From Amycolatopsis jejuensis (GTDB taxonomy: Bacteria > Actinomycetota > Actinomycetes > Mycobacteriales > Pseudonocardiaceae), in the NCBI RefSeq assembly GCF_000717335.1, contig NZ_JNYZ01000049.1:25791-89790 (forward strand): a stretch of 64,000 nucleotides of DNA, read 5' to 3'. The notes beneath the pieces were generated by a model. That model ran no database searches. It was not told the DNA's origin and worked only from the letters and a program-made list of their open reading frames with translations. Positions 42,452-50,918 of the stretch are shown here, in pieces. Position 1 is the first letter of the stretch. The number at the start of each line of letters is the position of its first letter. A program made the translations under genes and the position numbers.

Positions 42452-43270
42452 ATGACCACCACCAAGCCTTTCCGCTTCGGCATCGTCGCCGGTTTCGCGC
42501 CCGACCTGGAATCCTGGACCGCACAGGCCCGCCGGATCGAGGAGCTCGGCCTCGACTCGATGCTCGCGACCGACCCGGTCGGCGGCCTCGACCCGCTGAC
42601 GCTCATCTCGGCCGCCGCGGCCGTCACCAGCAAGCTCACCGTCGGCACGTTCGTGCTGGCCGACCCGTATCGCGACGCCCGGCAGCTCGCCTGGCAGTCC
42701 GATTCCCTGCACCGCGTGACCGGTGGCCGGTTCCTGCTGGGACTGGGCGTCGGCCGCCCCGGCGGCGAGGGGCACGCGGCGACGCTGGGTCGCGAATTCG
42801 CTTCGCCTGCAGAACGAATCGCCCGGCTGGCCGACACGATCGAGGTACTTTCCGAGCGTCCCGACCGCCCTCGGCTGATGTTGGCCGGCGCCGGACGGAA
42901 GATGCTGACGCTCGCCGCGCGGACCGCCGACGTCGTCACGTTCTCCTGGGGACCACGCACCACAGAGGACCAAGCTGACTCCATTGTGGACACTTTCCGC
43001 GAGGTGGCAGGCGACCGCGACATCGAGCTGGCGGTGAACCTGACCGCGATCGGCGACCGGCCATCGCCGCAGCTGGCGCGCTACACCGGCATCGACGTAC
43101 CGCAGCTGGTCGAGGAGAAAGCGGTCACCGTGCTGCCCGAAAACCCCGACGCCGCCGGGGAAACCCTTCTCCGCTGGCAGCAGCGGTGGGGGATTTCCTG
43201 CGTCACGGTCAATTCCGGCTACGCCGAACCTCTCGCCGCGATCGCCCGCGCCCTGCCCGCACAAGGGTGA
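42452..43270 (+). CDS. LLM-class (luciferase-like) oxidoreductase, F420-type
   Basis: This 272-residue luciferase-like monooxygenase-fold protein resembles the F420-dependent subgroup common in actinomycetes. FRFGIVAGFAPDLESWTAQARRIEELGLDSML at the start, the LGLGVGRPGGEGHAATLGREF loop and LMLAGAGRKMLTLAARTADVV are characteristic. ATG 42452 (MTTTKPFRFG) is given; ATG 42443 is in frame and equally possible, and no clear ribosome-binding site decides. Substrate unknown. It follows the DtxR gene on the same strand. Confidence 0.82.
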   Translation: MTTTKPFRFGIVAGFAPDLESWTAQARRIEELGLDSMLATDPVGGLDPLTLISAAAAVTSKLTVGTFVLADPYRDARQLAWQSDSLHRVTGGRFLLGLGVGRPGGEGHAATLGREFASPAERIARLADTIEVLSERPDRPRLMLAGAGRKMLTLAARTADVVTFSWGPRTTEDQADSIVDTFREVAGDRDIELAVNLTAIGDRPSPQLARYTGIDVPQLVEEKAVTVLPENPDAAGETLLRWQQRWGISCVTVNSGYAEPLAAIARALPAQG

Positions 43271-43300
43271 CGGCTCTTCCGATCATGCGATAACCGGCCT

Positions 43301-43338
43301 ACGCTCCGAGGTTTCCAAAGCGACGTGGTTCGGAGCGT
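43301..43338 (+). promoter_or_regulatory. Inverted repeat in front of the small HTH gene
   Basis: ACGCTCCGA (43301-43309) and TCGGAGCGT (43330-43338) are exact complements with a 20-nt gap, ending five bases before the ATG at 43344. It could be an operator, a translation-masking leader hairpin or the terminator of the upstream gene. Confidence 0.45.
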
Positions 43339-43343
43339 GTGCG

Positions 43344-43694
43344 ATGACCGGTCAGCGAACACCGACAATCGACCGGGGGGACACAGCGGGGCGCGACCTC
43401 GGGCGGCTGCTCGAGACCGGCCCGTTCGCCGAAGCTCTGCGCGCGGCGATCCGGGCCCGCGGCCTCGGCCTCGAGCGGATCCGATATCGCTTACGGGGCA
43501 GGGGAACCACCGTGAGTCTTGCGACGTTGAGCCATTGGCAGTCCGGACGGTGCCGTCCGGAACGACCAGAATCGTTGCGGGCGCTCAAGAATCTGGAGGA
43601 CATCCTCGGGGTGCCGGACGGGTCGCTGCGCCGCCTGCTCGGCCCGCCGCGCCCGCGCGGCCAGTACCACCAGCCGGGCCAGCCGCTCACCTGA
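43344..43694 (+). CDS. Small XRE-like DNA-binding protein
   Basis: This 116-residue protein contains a helix-turn-helix-like region LRAAIRARGLGLERIRYRLRGRGTTVSLATLSHWQSGRCRPERPESLRAL. It is followed by NLEDILGVPDGSLRRLLGPPRPRG. This pattern is familiar from longer actinobacterial proteins in which it forms the N-terminal domain of a ~400-residue regulator; here the ORF stops shortly after. It may be a truncated or minimal form. The region after the stop is low-complexity DNA, so loss of a C-terminal domain by repeat expansion is conceivable. The leader carries a perfect inverted repeat. Confidence 0.65.
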   Translation: MTGQRTPTIDRGDTAGRDLGRLLETGPFAEALRAAIRARGLGLERIRYRLRGRGTTVSLATLSHWQSGRCRPERPESLRALKNLEDILGVPDGSLRRLLGPPRPRGQYHQPGQPLT

Positions 43695-44721
43695 GCGCGC
43701 CCGGCCGCGGCGGACGGCGTGGTGCGCCGCCGGTTCCCGACGGCCGGTGCACCGCCGTCCGCCGGGTTCCGCCGCCGTCCGCCGCGTTCCGCCGGGGCTT
43801 TCGTGGTTGTTCGTGGTCCTCGTGGGCCTTGGTGCTCTTCGCGGGCCGTCGCGGGTTCGTGGGTCTTGGTGCGCCTTGCGGCCTTGCGACCTTCGCTGGG
43901 CTTGTGGGCTGTGGTGCCTCTTGCGGCCTCGCGGCCTTCGCTGGGCTTGTGGGCTTTGGTGGCCCTCGCGGGTCTTCGCGGCCCTCGCGGGCCTTCGTGT
44001 CCTTCGTGCCCCTCACTGGCCTTGGTGCCCCTTGCGGCCTTAGTGGCCTCTCGTGGCCGTTCGCGGGCTCGTGGGTCTTGGTGCGCCTTGCAGCCTTCGC
44101 CGCGCTCGGTGGGCTGTGGTGCCACTTGCGGCCTCGCGGCCATCGCTGGGCTTGTGGGCCCTCGCGGGCCCTCGTGTCCTTCGTGGCCCTCACGGCCTTG
44201 TGGCCTCCCGCGGCCTCGCGGCCGTTCGCGGCTTCGCGGTTGTTCACGGCCCTCGCGGGCCTTCGCGGCCTTCGCGGGTCGCGCGCCTTGGTGCCCTTCG
44301 CGGTCTCGCGGCCCTCACGGGCCTTCGTCTTCCGCCGTTGTTGCCGTGTTTCGGCGGTGAGATAGGGGTTCCCCTCGACTTCGGGCGTGGCGTCACGGCC
44401 GGGCGTCAGGGTCGCTCCGCCGGGTTGGCTTCGCTGCCGGGGTGCGGTGGCGTCGCCGGGGGCCAGTGTCGCGGCGGGGAAGCCGTCGTACCGCCGGGGG
44501 TTGTCGAAGTTTCGCCGTCTGCCGACCTCGCCGGAGTTGGCATATTTGCCCTACCAGACAAGATAGCCGCCGCAGCCCGTATTGGTTGCACATAGCGCAG
44601 CGAACCCGGGCGTCCGATGCGCGGTACGCAACCAACATCCCCTGGCACAGCACGAATACCCCAAATGCGCAGGACCCGGCCGCACCACCCCCGGCCACCC
44701 CGACCTCATACCATCCCCCGC
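43695..44721. other. 1-kb low-complexity gap
   Basis: From about 43790 to 44345 the plus strand is a degenerate tandem of short C/T- and G/T-rich words (CCTTCGCGGG, GGCCTTCGTGG, TCGCTGGGCTTGTGGGCT). All six frames stay largely open, giving Arg/Pro/Ala-rich or Leu/Val/Gly-rich fictitious proteins. No credible gene is present. The final ~370 bp are more normal but show no recognisable feature beyond the alcohol dehydrogenase promoter. Confidence 0.7.
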
Positions 44722-45771
44722 ATGCGGGCAGTAGTGATCGAGGAGTTCGGTGTCCTGCCGGAGGTGCGTGAGGTGCCTGATCCGGTGGTGCCGGACGGGG
44801 GCGTCGTCATCGCGGTCGAGGCTACTGGCGTCTGCCGCAGTGATTGGCATACCTGGCAGGGGCACGACGAAGCCGTCCGGTTACCGCACGTTGCCGGGCA
44901 TGAGCTGGCCGGGCGGATCGTCGCGTCCGGGGTCGAGAACCACCCGATCGGTACGCGGGTCACCGTTCCCTTCGTGTGCGCGTGTGGCTGCTGTGCCCAA
45001 TGTGCCAAGGGGGACCAGCAGATCTGCGACAACGAGTTCCAGCCCGGCGCCACGCATTGGGGGTCGTTCGCCGAGCTGGTCGCGATCGAGCATGCGCAGG
45101 CGAACCTCGTCGCGCTGCCGGACGAGATGTCGTCGGCGGAAGCCGCGGCGCTTGGCTGTCGCTTCGGGACGGCGTTTCGGGCAGTGTTCCGGCAGGGCGG
45201 CGTACGCGCTGGACAGTGGGTTTCTGTGTACGGCTGTGGTGGCGTAGGGATCTCTGTCGTCCTCCTGGCGGCCGCTGCGGGTGCGAAGGTGGTCGCTGTG
45301 GACGTCTCGCCGCAGGCGCGTGCGCTCGCGGAACGGTCCGGCGCGGTGCTCAGCGTGGACGCCGCAGCGTTCGACGGGCCCGAAGCGCTCGCCGCGTACG
45401 TCAGGGAGCGCACTGAAGGGGGTACGCACGTGTCGCTCGACTGTCTCGGCTCTCCGGCTACCTGTGCGGCGTCCGTCGGCAGCCTGCGTAAGCGGGGACG
45501 GCACGTGCAGGCTGGGCTGATGCCGCCAGGTCAAGGCGTACCGCCGATTCCGATGCACCGCGTGATCGGCGGTGAGCTGGAGATCGTGGGTACACACGGT
45601 CTGCAGGCGCACGAGTACCCCGAGTTGCTCGGCATCGTCGAGCAGTCCGGCATCGATCTCACCGGGTTGATCGGCACGCGGATCGGGCTGGACGACGTGC
45701 CGGGAGCACTCGCTGTAATGAGCGACCCGGTGCCGGTGCGCGCCGGGGTGACGGTGGTGGAGTTCGGGTGA
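44722..45771 (+). CDS. Zinc-dependent alcohol dehydrogenase
   Basis: This 349-residue medium-chain dehydrogenase/reductase has catalytic zinc residues in TGVCRSDWHTWQGHD and VAGHELAGRI, structural zinc cysteines in CACGCCAQCAKGDQQIC and the Rossmann fold VYGCGGVGISVVLLAAAAGAKVVAVD. It oxidises an alcohol with NAD(P). The ATG at 44722 is chosen over an upstream ATG that would add a repetitive leader. It stands alone between the low-complexity gap and alkB; substrate unknown. Confidence 0.88.
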   Translation: MRAVVIEEFGVLPEVREVPDPVVPDGGVVIAVEATGVCRSDWHTWQGHDEAVRLPHVAGHELAGRIVASGVENHPIGTRVTVPFVCACGCCAQCAKGDQQICDNEFQPGATHWGSFAELVAIEHAQANLVALPDEMSSAEAAALGCRFGTAFRAVFRQGGVRAGQWVSVYGCGGVGISVVLLAAAAGAKVVAVDVSPQARALAERSGAVLSVDAAAFDGPEALAAYVRERTEGGTHVSLDCLGSPATCAASVGSLRKRGRHVQAGLMPPGQGVPPIPMHRVIGGELEIVGTHGLQAHEYPELLGIVEQSGIDLTGLIGTRIGLDDVPGALAVMSDPVPVRAGVTVVEFG

Positions 45772-45928
45772 CCGAGGGTGACCGTGTCCGAGTTGTAGCT
45801 GAACAGGGCCTGGCAAGTGACCCTTCGGTGTGGAATTGTCCCGGACGTGGCGGCAAGTGGCGAGGGGAACCCGCCGCAGGAGCGCCCGTCCGGGTGGCTC
45901 CTGCGGCCACTCGCCCGGGAGCCGCGTG

Positions 45929-46552
45929 ATGGAGCTGCTTCCGCGGCCGCGTAGGGAAATCGTCCCGGGCGCGGTGCATGTCCCGGACTGGCTCAGCCCC
46001 GAAGAACAACGCGACCTTGTTGCGGCCTGCCGCGGCTGGCGTGGGTACCGGTCGACCAAGCTGCCGGGCGGCGGCGTGATGTCCGTACGCACCGTTTGTC
46101 TCGGCTGGCAGTGGCTGCCGTACCGGTATTCGCGCGTCCGCGAGGACGGTTCGCCGGTGGAGCCGTTCCCCGACTGGCTCGGCGACCTCGGCCGACGTGC
46201 GCTCGCCGACGCCTACGACCGGCCCGCGGAGGATTACCGGCCGGACGTCGCCCTCGTCAACTACTACGACGCAGCCGCAAAAATGGGCCTGCACCAGGAC
46301 AAAGACGAGCGTTCGACGGAGCCGGTGGTGTCGCTCAGCCTCGGTGACACCTGCGTGTTCCGCTTCGGCAACACCGAGCACCGCAACCGTCCGTACACCG
46401 ACGTCGAGCTGCGGTCCGGTGACCTGTTCGTGTTCGGCGGTCCGGCGCGGCTGGCGTTCCACGGCGTGCCGAAAACGCTCCCTGGGACAGCTGACCCGGA
46501 TCTCGGGCTCACCGGTCGGCTCAACCTCACCCTGCGGGTGTCCGGGTGGTGA
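45929..46552 (+). CDS. alkB: Alpha-ketoglutarate-dependent DNA dioxygenase AlkB
   Basis: This 207-residue Fe(II)/2-oxoglutarate dioxygenase reverses N-alkyl lesions in DNA or RNA. The iron site is LHQDKDE (H-x-D) with the distal His in LAFHGVPK; arginines in GRLNLTLRVSG bind 2-oxoglutarate; NYYDAAAKMGLH and GDTCVFRFG are family segments. ATG 45929 is used, and a GTG directly before it (45926) is also possible. The stop lies 26 nt inside the 3' end of the convergent pxpC gene. Confidence 0.88.
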   Translation: MELLPRPRREIVPGAVHVPDWLSPEEQRDLVAACRGWRGYRSTKLPGGGVMSVRTVCLGWQWLPYRYSRVREDGSPVEPFPDWLGDLGRRALADAYDRPAEDYRPDVALVNYYDAAAKMGLHQDKDERSTEPVVSLSLGDTCVFRFGNTEHRNRPYTDVELRSGDLFVFGGPARLAFHGVPKTLPGTADPDLGLTGRLNLTLRVSGW

Positions 46553-47396
46553 ACCGTACGCGCTGACCAGGGCGAAGCTGGGCGGCAAGATCGAGATCGT
46601 CCTCGTCCACCACGGCCGCGACGGGGTAGCCGCCGGTCACCGGATGGTCGGCCAGGAACAGGATCGGCACGCCCGACGGCGGGACCTGCAGCGCACCGGG
46701 GACAGCCGCCTCCGGGGCCAGCTCACCAAGACGCGCGCGGGTGAGCGCCGGACCGTCGAGCCGCACGCCGACCCGGTCGAGGTCAGCGGTCACGGTATAG
46801 GCCGAACCGACCAAAGTGGACAGTGCGGACGCGGTGAACCAGTCCAGCCGCGGACCGGGTTCCAGCCGGAGTACAGGTTCCTGCGCGAGCCGGGGCATCG
46901 GCGCGAGGTCAACGCCGGGCAGGGCGAGCATCACGGACCCGATCGGCACCGTCATCCCCGCCGCGAGCACCGGCGGACCGAGTTTGCCCAGCGTGTCGGT
47001 GGCGCGCGCGCCGAGCACCGGCGGCACGTCCAGCCCGCCGCGCACGGCGACGTAACTGCGCAGGCCGATTTCCGCCGTGCCGAGTTCGAGCTCGTCGCCG
47101 GGGCGCAGGATGATCGGCGTGCCAACCGAAGCAGCGCGCCCAGCCGCCCGGACCGGCACCTCAGCACCGGTCACCGCGACCGTCGTGTGCTCGGAAACCC
47201 GCAGCCGCATCCCGCCGAGCGTCACCTCGAGCGCCGCATGCGTTTCGGGGTTGCCGACCAACCGGTTCGCGAGTTTCAGCGACCGGCGGTCGGCCGCACC
47301 GGAGCGTCCGACGCCGATTGCGGCATGACCGGGTCGACCCAGATCCTGCACGGTCGCGAACGGTCCAGTCGCGAGGATCTCCACCTTGCCGGTCAC
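46527..47396 (-). CDS. pxpC: 5-oxoprolinase subunit C (biotin-dependent carboxyltransferase-like, KipA)
   Basis: This 289-residue protein contains the KipA/allophanate hydrolase subunit 2 fold. Characteristic segments are ATVQDLGRPGHAAIGVGRSGAAD near the N-terminus and VPPSGVPILFLADHPVTGGYPVAAVV. PxpABC together hydrolyse 5-oxoproline to glutamate with ATP. GTG 47396 overlaps the pxpB stop (GTGA). It is the last gene of the five-gene operon and overlaps the convergent alkB end by 26 bp. Confidence 0.9.
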   Translation of the reverse strand: MTGKVEILATGPFATVQDLGRPGHAAIGVGRSGAADRRSLKLANRLVGNPETHAALEVTLGGMRLRVSEHTTVAVTGAEVPVRAAGRAASVGTPIILRPGDELELGTAEIGLRSYVAVRGGLDVPPVLGARATDTLGKLGPPVLAAGMTVPIGSVMLALPGVDLAPMPRLAQEPVLRLEPGPRLDWFTASALSTLVGSAYTVTADLDRVGVRLDGPALTRARLGELAPEAAVPGALQVPPSGVPILFLADHPVTGGYPVAAVVDEDDLDLAAQLRPGQRVRFTTRTPAG

Positions 47397-47989
47397 GAGA
47401 ATCGCACCCTCGTGCCCGGGACCAGCAGGTTCGGCTGCGCGCGGGTGACGTCCCAGACCTGCGCGTCGCAGTGGCCGAGCAGGTGCCAGCCGCCGGGCGA
47501 CGGGTGCGGGTACACCGCGCTGTACTCGCCCGCGATCGCCACCGCACCAGCCGGTACGCGGGTCCGCGGCGTGCTCCGGCGCGGCAGGTGCAGCGCCGGA
47601 TCGAGCCCGGTCAGGTACGCGAAACCGGGGGCGAATCCGCAGAACGCCGCGGTGTACTCAGCCGACGAATGCCGTCGCACGACCTCCTCGACGGACAACC
47701 CGCTCGCCGTAGCGACATCGGCCAGGTCAGGGCCGTCGTAGCGGACCGGGAGGGCGACCGTCGCGGTTTCCCGTGCCGAGACGTCCACTGTGGACAGACC
47801 GGCGAGCGACCGGATCAGGGAAGCGGCCTCGGTACGCGCCGGGTCGAAGCGGACCAGCAGTGTGCGTGCGGCGGGAACGAGCTCGACCACTCCCTCAGGC
47901 TGGGCGGCGTCGCAGGCCGCCTGGAACCCGAGGACGTCGTCGACCTCCACCAGCAACGCGGACCGGCCGTAACGCAATACCTTGGTCAC
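47393..47989 (-). CDS. pxpB: 5-oxoprolinase subunit B (KipI-like)
   Basis: This 198-residue protein has the KipI/allophanate hydrolase subunit 1 fold. Family features are YTAAFCGFAPGFAYLTGLDP, PRRSTPRTRVPAGAVAIAG and SPGGWHLLGHC, with the central HSSAEY region before them. It pairs with PxpC to form the ATP-using half of 5-oxoprolinase. GTG 47989 (VTKVLRYG) overlaps the pxpA stop (GTGA) and its stop overlaps pxpC, so stoichiometric translation by coupling is likely. Confidence 0.9.
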   Translation of the reverse strand: MTKVLRYGRSALLVEVDDVLGFQAACDAAQPEGVVELVPAARTLLVRFDPARTEAASLIRSLAGLSTVDVSARETATVALPVRYDGPDLADVATASGLSVEEVVRRHSSAEYTAAFCGFAPGFAYLTGLDPALHLPRRSTPRTRVPAGAVAIAGEYSAVYPHPSPGGWHLLGHCDAQVWDVTRAQPNLLVPGTRVRFS

Positions 47990-48735
47990 ACGAACGATCC
48001 CAGCGGTACCCCCGCGTCGGTGAGTGACTCGCGGATCCGTCGCGCCAGCTCGACCGCCCCCGGCGTATCCCCGTGCACACAAAGGGAATCCGCGCGCAGG
48101 TTGAGCTTACCGCCCTCCGCATCGACGACCTCGCCAGTGGTCGCCATGGTGAGCGCCCGCGCTGCGACCTCGTCTGCGTCGTGCAGTACCGCGCCTGGAA
48201 GCTTGCGCGACACGAGCAGCCCTTCAGGCGTGTACGCGCGATCGGCGAACGCCTCTGCGTACGCAGGCACGCCCGCCGCCTGAGCTGCGCGCAGCATTTC
48301 GGAGTCTGGAGGACACAGCAGCGCCAGATCCGTGTGATAGCGCCGTACGCCCTCGACAAGCGCCGCGGCCTGCTCCGGGTCGACAGCTGCCGTGTTGTAC
48401 AGCGCGCCGTGCGCCTTCACGTAACGCACGCTGCTGTGCGCAGCTCGCGCGAAGCCGTCGAGAGCACCGATTTGGTACAGAACTTCGTCGGCAAGGTCTT
48501 CAGGCGCGATGTCGAGCGCGCGACGGCCGAAGCCCGCCAGGTCGCGGTAGCCGACATGCGCGCCGATAGTGACGCCGCGCTCCGCCGCGCGCTCGCACAC
48601 CCGCCGCATCACCCCGGCGTCGCCTGCGTGGAAGCCGCACGCGACGTTTGCGCTGGTCACGATGTCGAGCATGGCTTCGTCGTCGCCCATCTGCCAGGCG
48701 CCGAAGCCTTCTCCGAGGTCGCTGTTGAGGTCCAT
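47986..48735 (-). CDS. pxpA: 5-oxoprolinase subunit A (LamB/YcsF family)
   Basis: This 249-residue LamB/YcsF-family subunit has the beta/alpha-barrel motifs MDLNSDLGEGFGAW, ANVACGFHAGD, GAHVGYRDLAGFGRR and RYVKAHGALYN. It supplies the ring-opening site that converts 5-oxoproline to glutamate with PxpBC. Its ATG lies one base after the stop of the DUF1445 gene. The operon order (transporter, DUF1445, pxpA, pxpB, pxpC) suggests uptake and complete catabolism of 5-oxoproline or a related cyclic glutamate derivative. Confidence 0.92.
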   Translation of the reverse strand: MDLNSDLGEGFGAWQMGDDEAMLDIVTSANVACGFHAGDAGVMRRVCERAAERGVTIGAHVGYRDLAGFGRRALDIAPEDLADEVLYQIGALDGFARAAHSSVRYVKAHGALYNTAAVDPEQAAALVEGVRRYHTDLALLCPPDSEMLRAAQAAGVPAYAEAFADRAYTPEGLLVSRKLPGAVLHDADEVAARALTMATTGEVVDAEGGKLNLRADSLCVHGDTPGAVELARRIRESLTDAGVPLGSFV

Positions 48736-48736
48736 G

Positions 48737-49531
48737 TCAGTCCACCCGGTAATCGCGATCGTGCTGGTCGGTCAAGAACATGTACCCCGGGGCGTGCGTG
48801 ATGGCGAACGGTGGCCGCGACGCCATCAGCGCCGCCTGCGGGGTGACGCCACAGGCCCAGAACACCGGTACGTCACCCGGCGAAGTCTCGACCGGATCGC
48901 CGAAATCCGGCCGCGCGAGGTCGGCAATGCCCAGCTCAGCCGGGTCACCGACGTGCACCGGAGCACCGTGTACGGCGGGCATCGCGCCGGTGATGCGTAC
49001 CGCGTCGGCTACGCGATCCGACGGAATCTGCCGCATCGACACCACCAGCGGCCCGCGCAGCCGTCCGGCCGGTTCGCACTGGCGGTTGGTCACATACATC
49101 GCAACGTTGCGCCCTTGATCCACGTGCCGCAACGGGATTCCGGCGGCGCGCAGCGCGGTTTCGAAGGTGAAGCTGCAGCCGATCGAGAACGCGACCATGT
49201 CGCTGCGCCACAGCCCGGTGGCGTCGGTGACTTCGCCGGTCAGCGCGCCGTTGTGCCACACGCGGTAGCGCGGCAGGTCAGTGCGCAGGTCGGCGCCGGG
49301 AGCGAGGCGCGTGGTCGGATCGCCGGGCGCGCTGACGTCGAGCACCGGGCACGGCTGCGGGTTGCGTCGGCAGAATTCGCGGACGTCGTCCGCCCAATCC
49401 GCTGGTACGGCAAGGAGATTGGTCTGTACGTGACCCTGGGCCCAGCCCGTGGTGGGGCGTTCGGTACCGGCCCGGAAGAGCGCACGGGCCTCGGCCGGGG
49501 TTAGCGTGGACGGGTCGTGGAAGGTGGTCAC
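48737..49531 (-). CDS. Putative hydro-lyase, DUF1445/D-glutamate cyclase family
   Basis: This 264-residue DUF1445 protein (YcsI-like) shows the typical [32 protein letters not shown] and [16 protein letters not shown] segments and the C-terminal [12 protein letters not shown] and [11 protein letters not shown]. The family has been linked to D-glutamate cyclase, which interconverts D-glutamate and 5-oxo-D-proline. Placed between an MFS transporter and pxpABC, that assignment would let the operon handle both enantiomers. GTG 49531 overlaps the MFS stop (GTGA). Confidence 0.85.
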   Translation of the reverse strand: MTTFHDPSTLTPAEARALFRAGTERPTTGWAQGHVQTNLLAVPADWADDVREFCRRNPQPCPVLDVSAPGDPTTRLAPGADLRTDLPRYRVWHNGALTGEVTDATGLWRSDMVAFSIGCSFTFETALRAAGIPLRHVDQGRNVAMYVTNRQCEPAGRLRGPLVVSMRQIPSDRVADAVRITGAMPAVHGAPVHVGDPAELGIADLARPDFGDPVETSPGDVPVFWACGVTPQAALMASRPPFAITHAPGYMFLTDQHDRDYRVD

Positions 49532-50793
49532 GACGTCACCTCCAGCAGTTCCCGGCCACGGGTCTCCGGCAGCCCGAGCAGCGCCAGCGCCGCGATCGCG
49601 TACCCGACCGCGCCGAGCACGATCGCGCCACCCGCGCCGAGAAAGCCTACTACCGCAGGGAAAGCGGCGCCGACGGCGCGGCCGAAGTTGTACGTGAAGC
49701 CCTGACCGGTGGCGCGCAGCTCGGTGGGGTACAGCTCGGCGAGGTACGCGCCGAAGCCGCTGAAGATCGCCGACGTGGAGAACCCGAGCGGGAAGCTGAT
49801 CAGCAGCATCAGGCCGTTCGCGCCGTACGGCAGCTGCACGAACAGCACGATCAGCAGCGCCGAGACGACTGAGAACAGCAGGAACGTCTTCTTCCGGCCG
49901 AGCAGGTCAGTGAGGTAACCACCGCAGACGTACCCGATGAATGCGCCCGGGATCAACAGCGCGAAGTACCCGCCGGTGTTGACCACGGACAGGCCGCGGC
50001 TGGACTGCAGGTACTTCGGCATCCAGGTGAACAGCGTGTAGTACCCGCCCTGGACGCCGGTCGCGAGCAACGCGGCGAACATGGTGGTACGCAAGAGATC
50101 CCGCCGGAAGATCCCCGCGAGCGAACCCTTGACCTTGGCCGATACGCGGCGTGCGGCAGCTTCCGGCGCGTCCTCGACACTGCGGCGTAACCACAGCACC
50201 AGCAGCGCGGGAATCACGCCGACCCAGAACAGCACGCGCCACGCGACGGCCTCGTCGAGCACGCTGAAGAGCACCGTGTAAACGATCACCAGCAGGCCCC
50301 AGCCCACCGCCCACGCGCTCTGCACGAAGGCGACCGTGCGGCCGCGGTACTTCGACGAGCAGTACTCGGCGACCAGCGCCGCGCCGACCGCCCACTCGCC
50401 GCCGAACCCGAGGCCCTGCAGACCGCGGAAGACCAGCAGTGTTTCGAAGTTCGGCGCGAACCCGCAGAGCACGGTGAAGACGGTGTACATCGCGATGGTG
50501 AGCTGAAGCGTGCGTACGCGGCCGATGCGGTCGGCGAGAATCCCCGCGCCGATGCCGCCGACTGCCGAAACGACCAGAGTGGTGGTGCTGAGCAGGCCCG
50601 CTTCGCCGGAGCTGATGCCGAAGTACGCGGTGATCGCGGCCAGTCCGAAGGGCAGGGTCTGGTAGTCGAACGAATCGAGGCCGTAGCCGCCGAACGCGCC
50701 GAGGAAGGCGCGCCGGCCCTTGTGGCCGAGCGAGCGGTACCAGGCGAACGGGCGAGCCGCGTTCGTGGTGCCGTCGGTGACGTTGACGTTCAT
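49528..50793 (-). CDS. MFS transporter (organic acid/aromatic acid type)
   Basis: This 421-residue twelve-helix major facilitator has the loop 2-3 signature [14 protein letters not shown] and the second-half counterpart [18 protein letters not shown]. Helix 1-2 motif [14 protein letters not shown] and the [18 protein letters not shown] stretch resemble acid:H+ symporters of the AAHS and sialate groups. It probably imports 5-oxoproline or a related carboxylate for the downstream enzymes. ATG 50793 follows GCGAGG; the longer ORF runs into the divergent promoter and operator. Confidence 0.87.
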   Translation of the reverse strand: MNVNVTDGTTNAARPFAWYRSLGHKGRRAFLGAFGGYGLDSFDYQTLPFGLAAITAYFGISSGEAGLLSTTTLVVSAVGGIGAGILADRIGRVRTLQLTIAMYTVFTVLCGFAPNFETLLVFRGLQGLGFGGEWAVGAALVAEYCSSKYRGRTVAFVQSAWAVGWGLLVIVYTVLFSVLDEAVAWRVLFWVGVIPALLVLWLRRSVEDAPEAAARRVSAKVKGSLAGIFRRDLLRTTMFAALLATGVQGGYYTLFTWMPKYLQSSRGLSVVNTGGYFALLIPGAFIGYVCGGYLTDLLGRKKTFLLFSVVSALLIVLFVQLPYGANGLMLLISFPLGFSTSAIFSGFGAYLAELYPTELRATGQGFTYNFGRAVGAAFPAVVGFLGAGGAIVLGAVGYAIAALALLGLPETRGRELLEVTS

Positions 50794-50851
50794 GGGGCAC
50801 CTCGCAGGGGACGGGTTCATGGTGGCACGAGTCACATGGTGGTTACCGTAC

Positions 50852-50868
50852 GGATCGTTGAACGATCC
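50852..50868. promoter_or_regulatory. GntR/FadR-type operator between the oxoproline operon and its regulator
   Basis: GGATCGTT-G-AACGATCC is a perfect 17-bp palindrome. Its core TCGTTGAACGA fits the FadR-subfamily consensus T-x-G-T-xxx-A-C-x-A. It lies between the divergent MFS and GntR starts, next to an AT-rich ATTTTATTGT patch suited to the overlapping promoters. Confidence 0.75.
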
Positions 50869-50918
50869 CACAAGTCTCTCATTTTATTGTTCTCTGACCG
50901 CTGGCTACGCTGGGCGAC

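Noticed and set aside
43325..44365. Plus-strand 346-residue ORF through the low-complexity gap
   Set aside because: All frames are open there because of composition; the true gene in the 5' part is the 116-residue HTH ORF in another frame.
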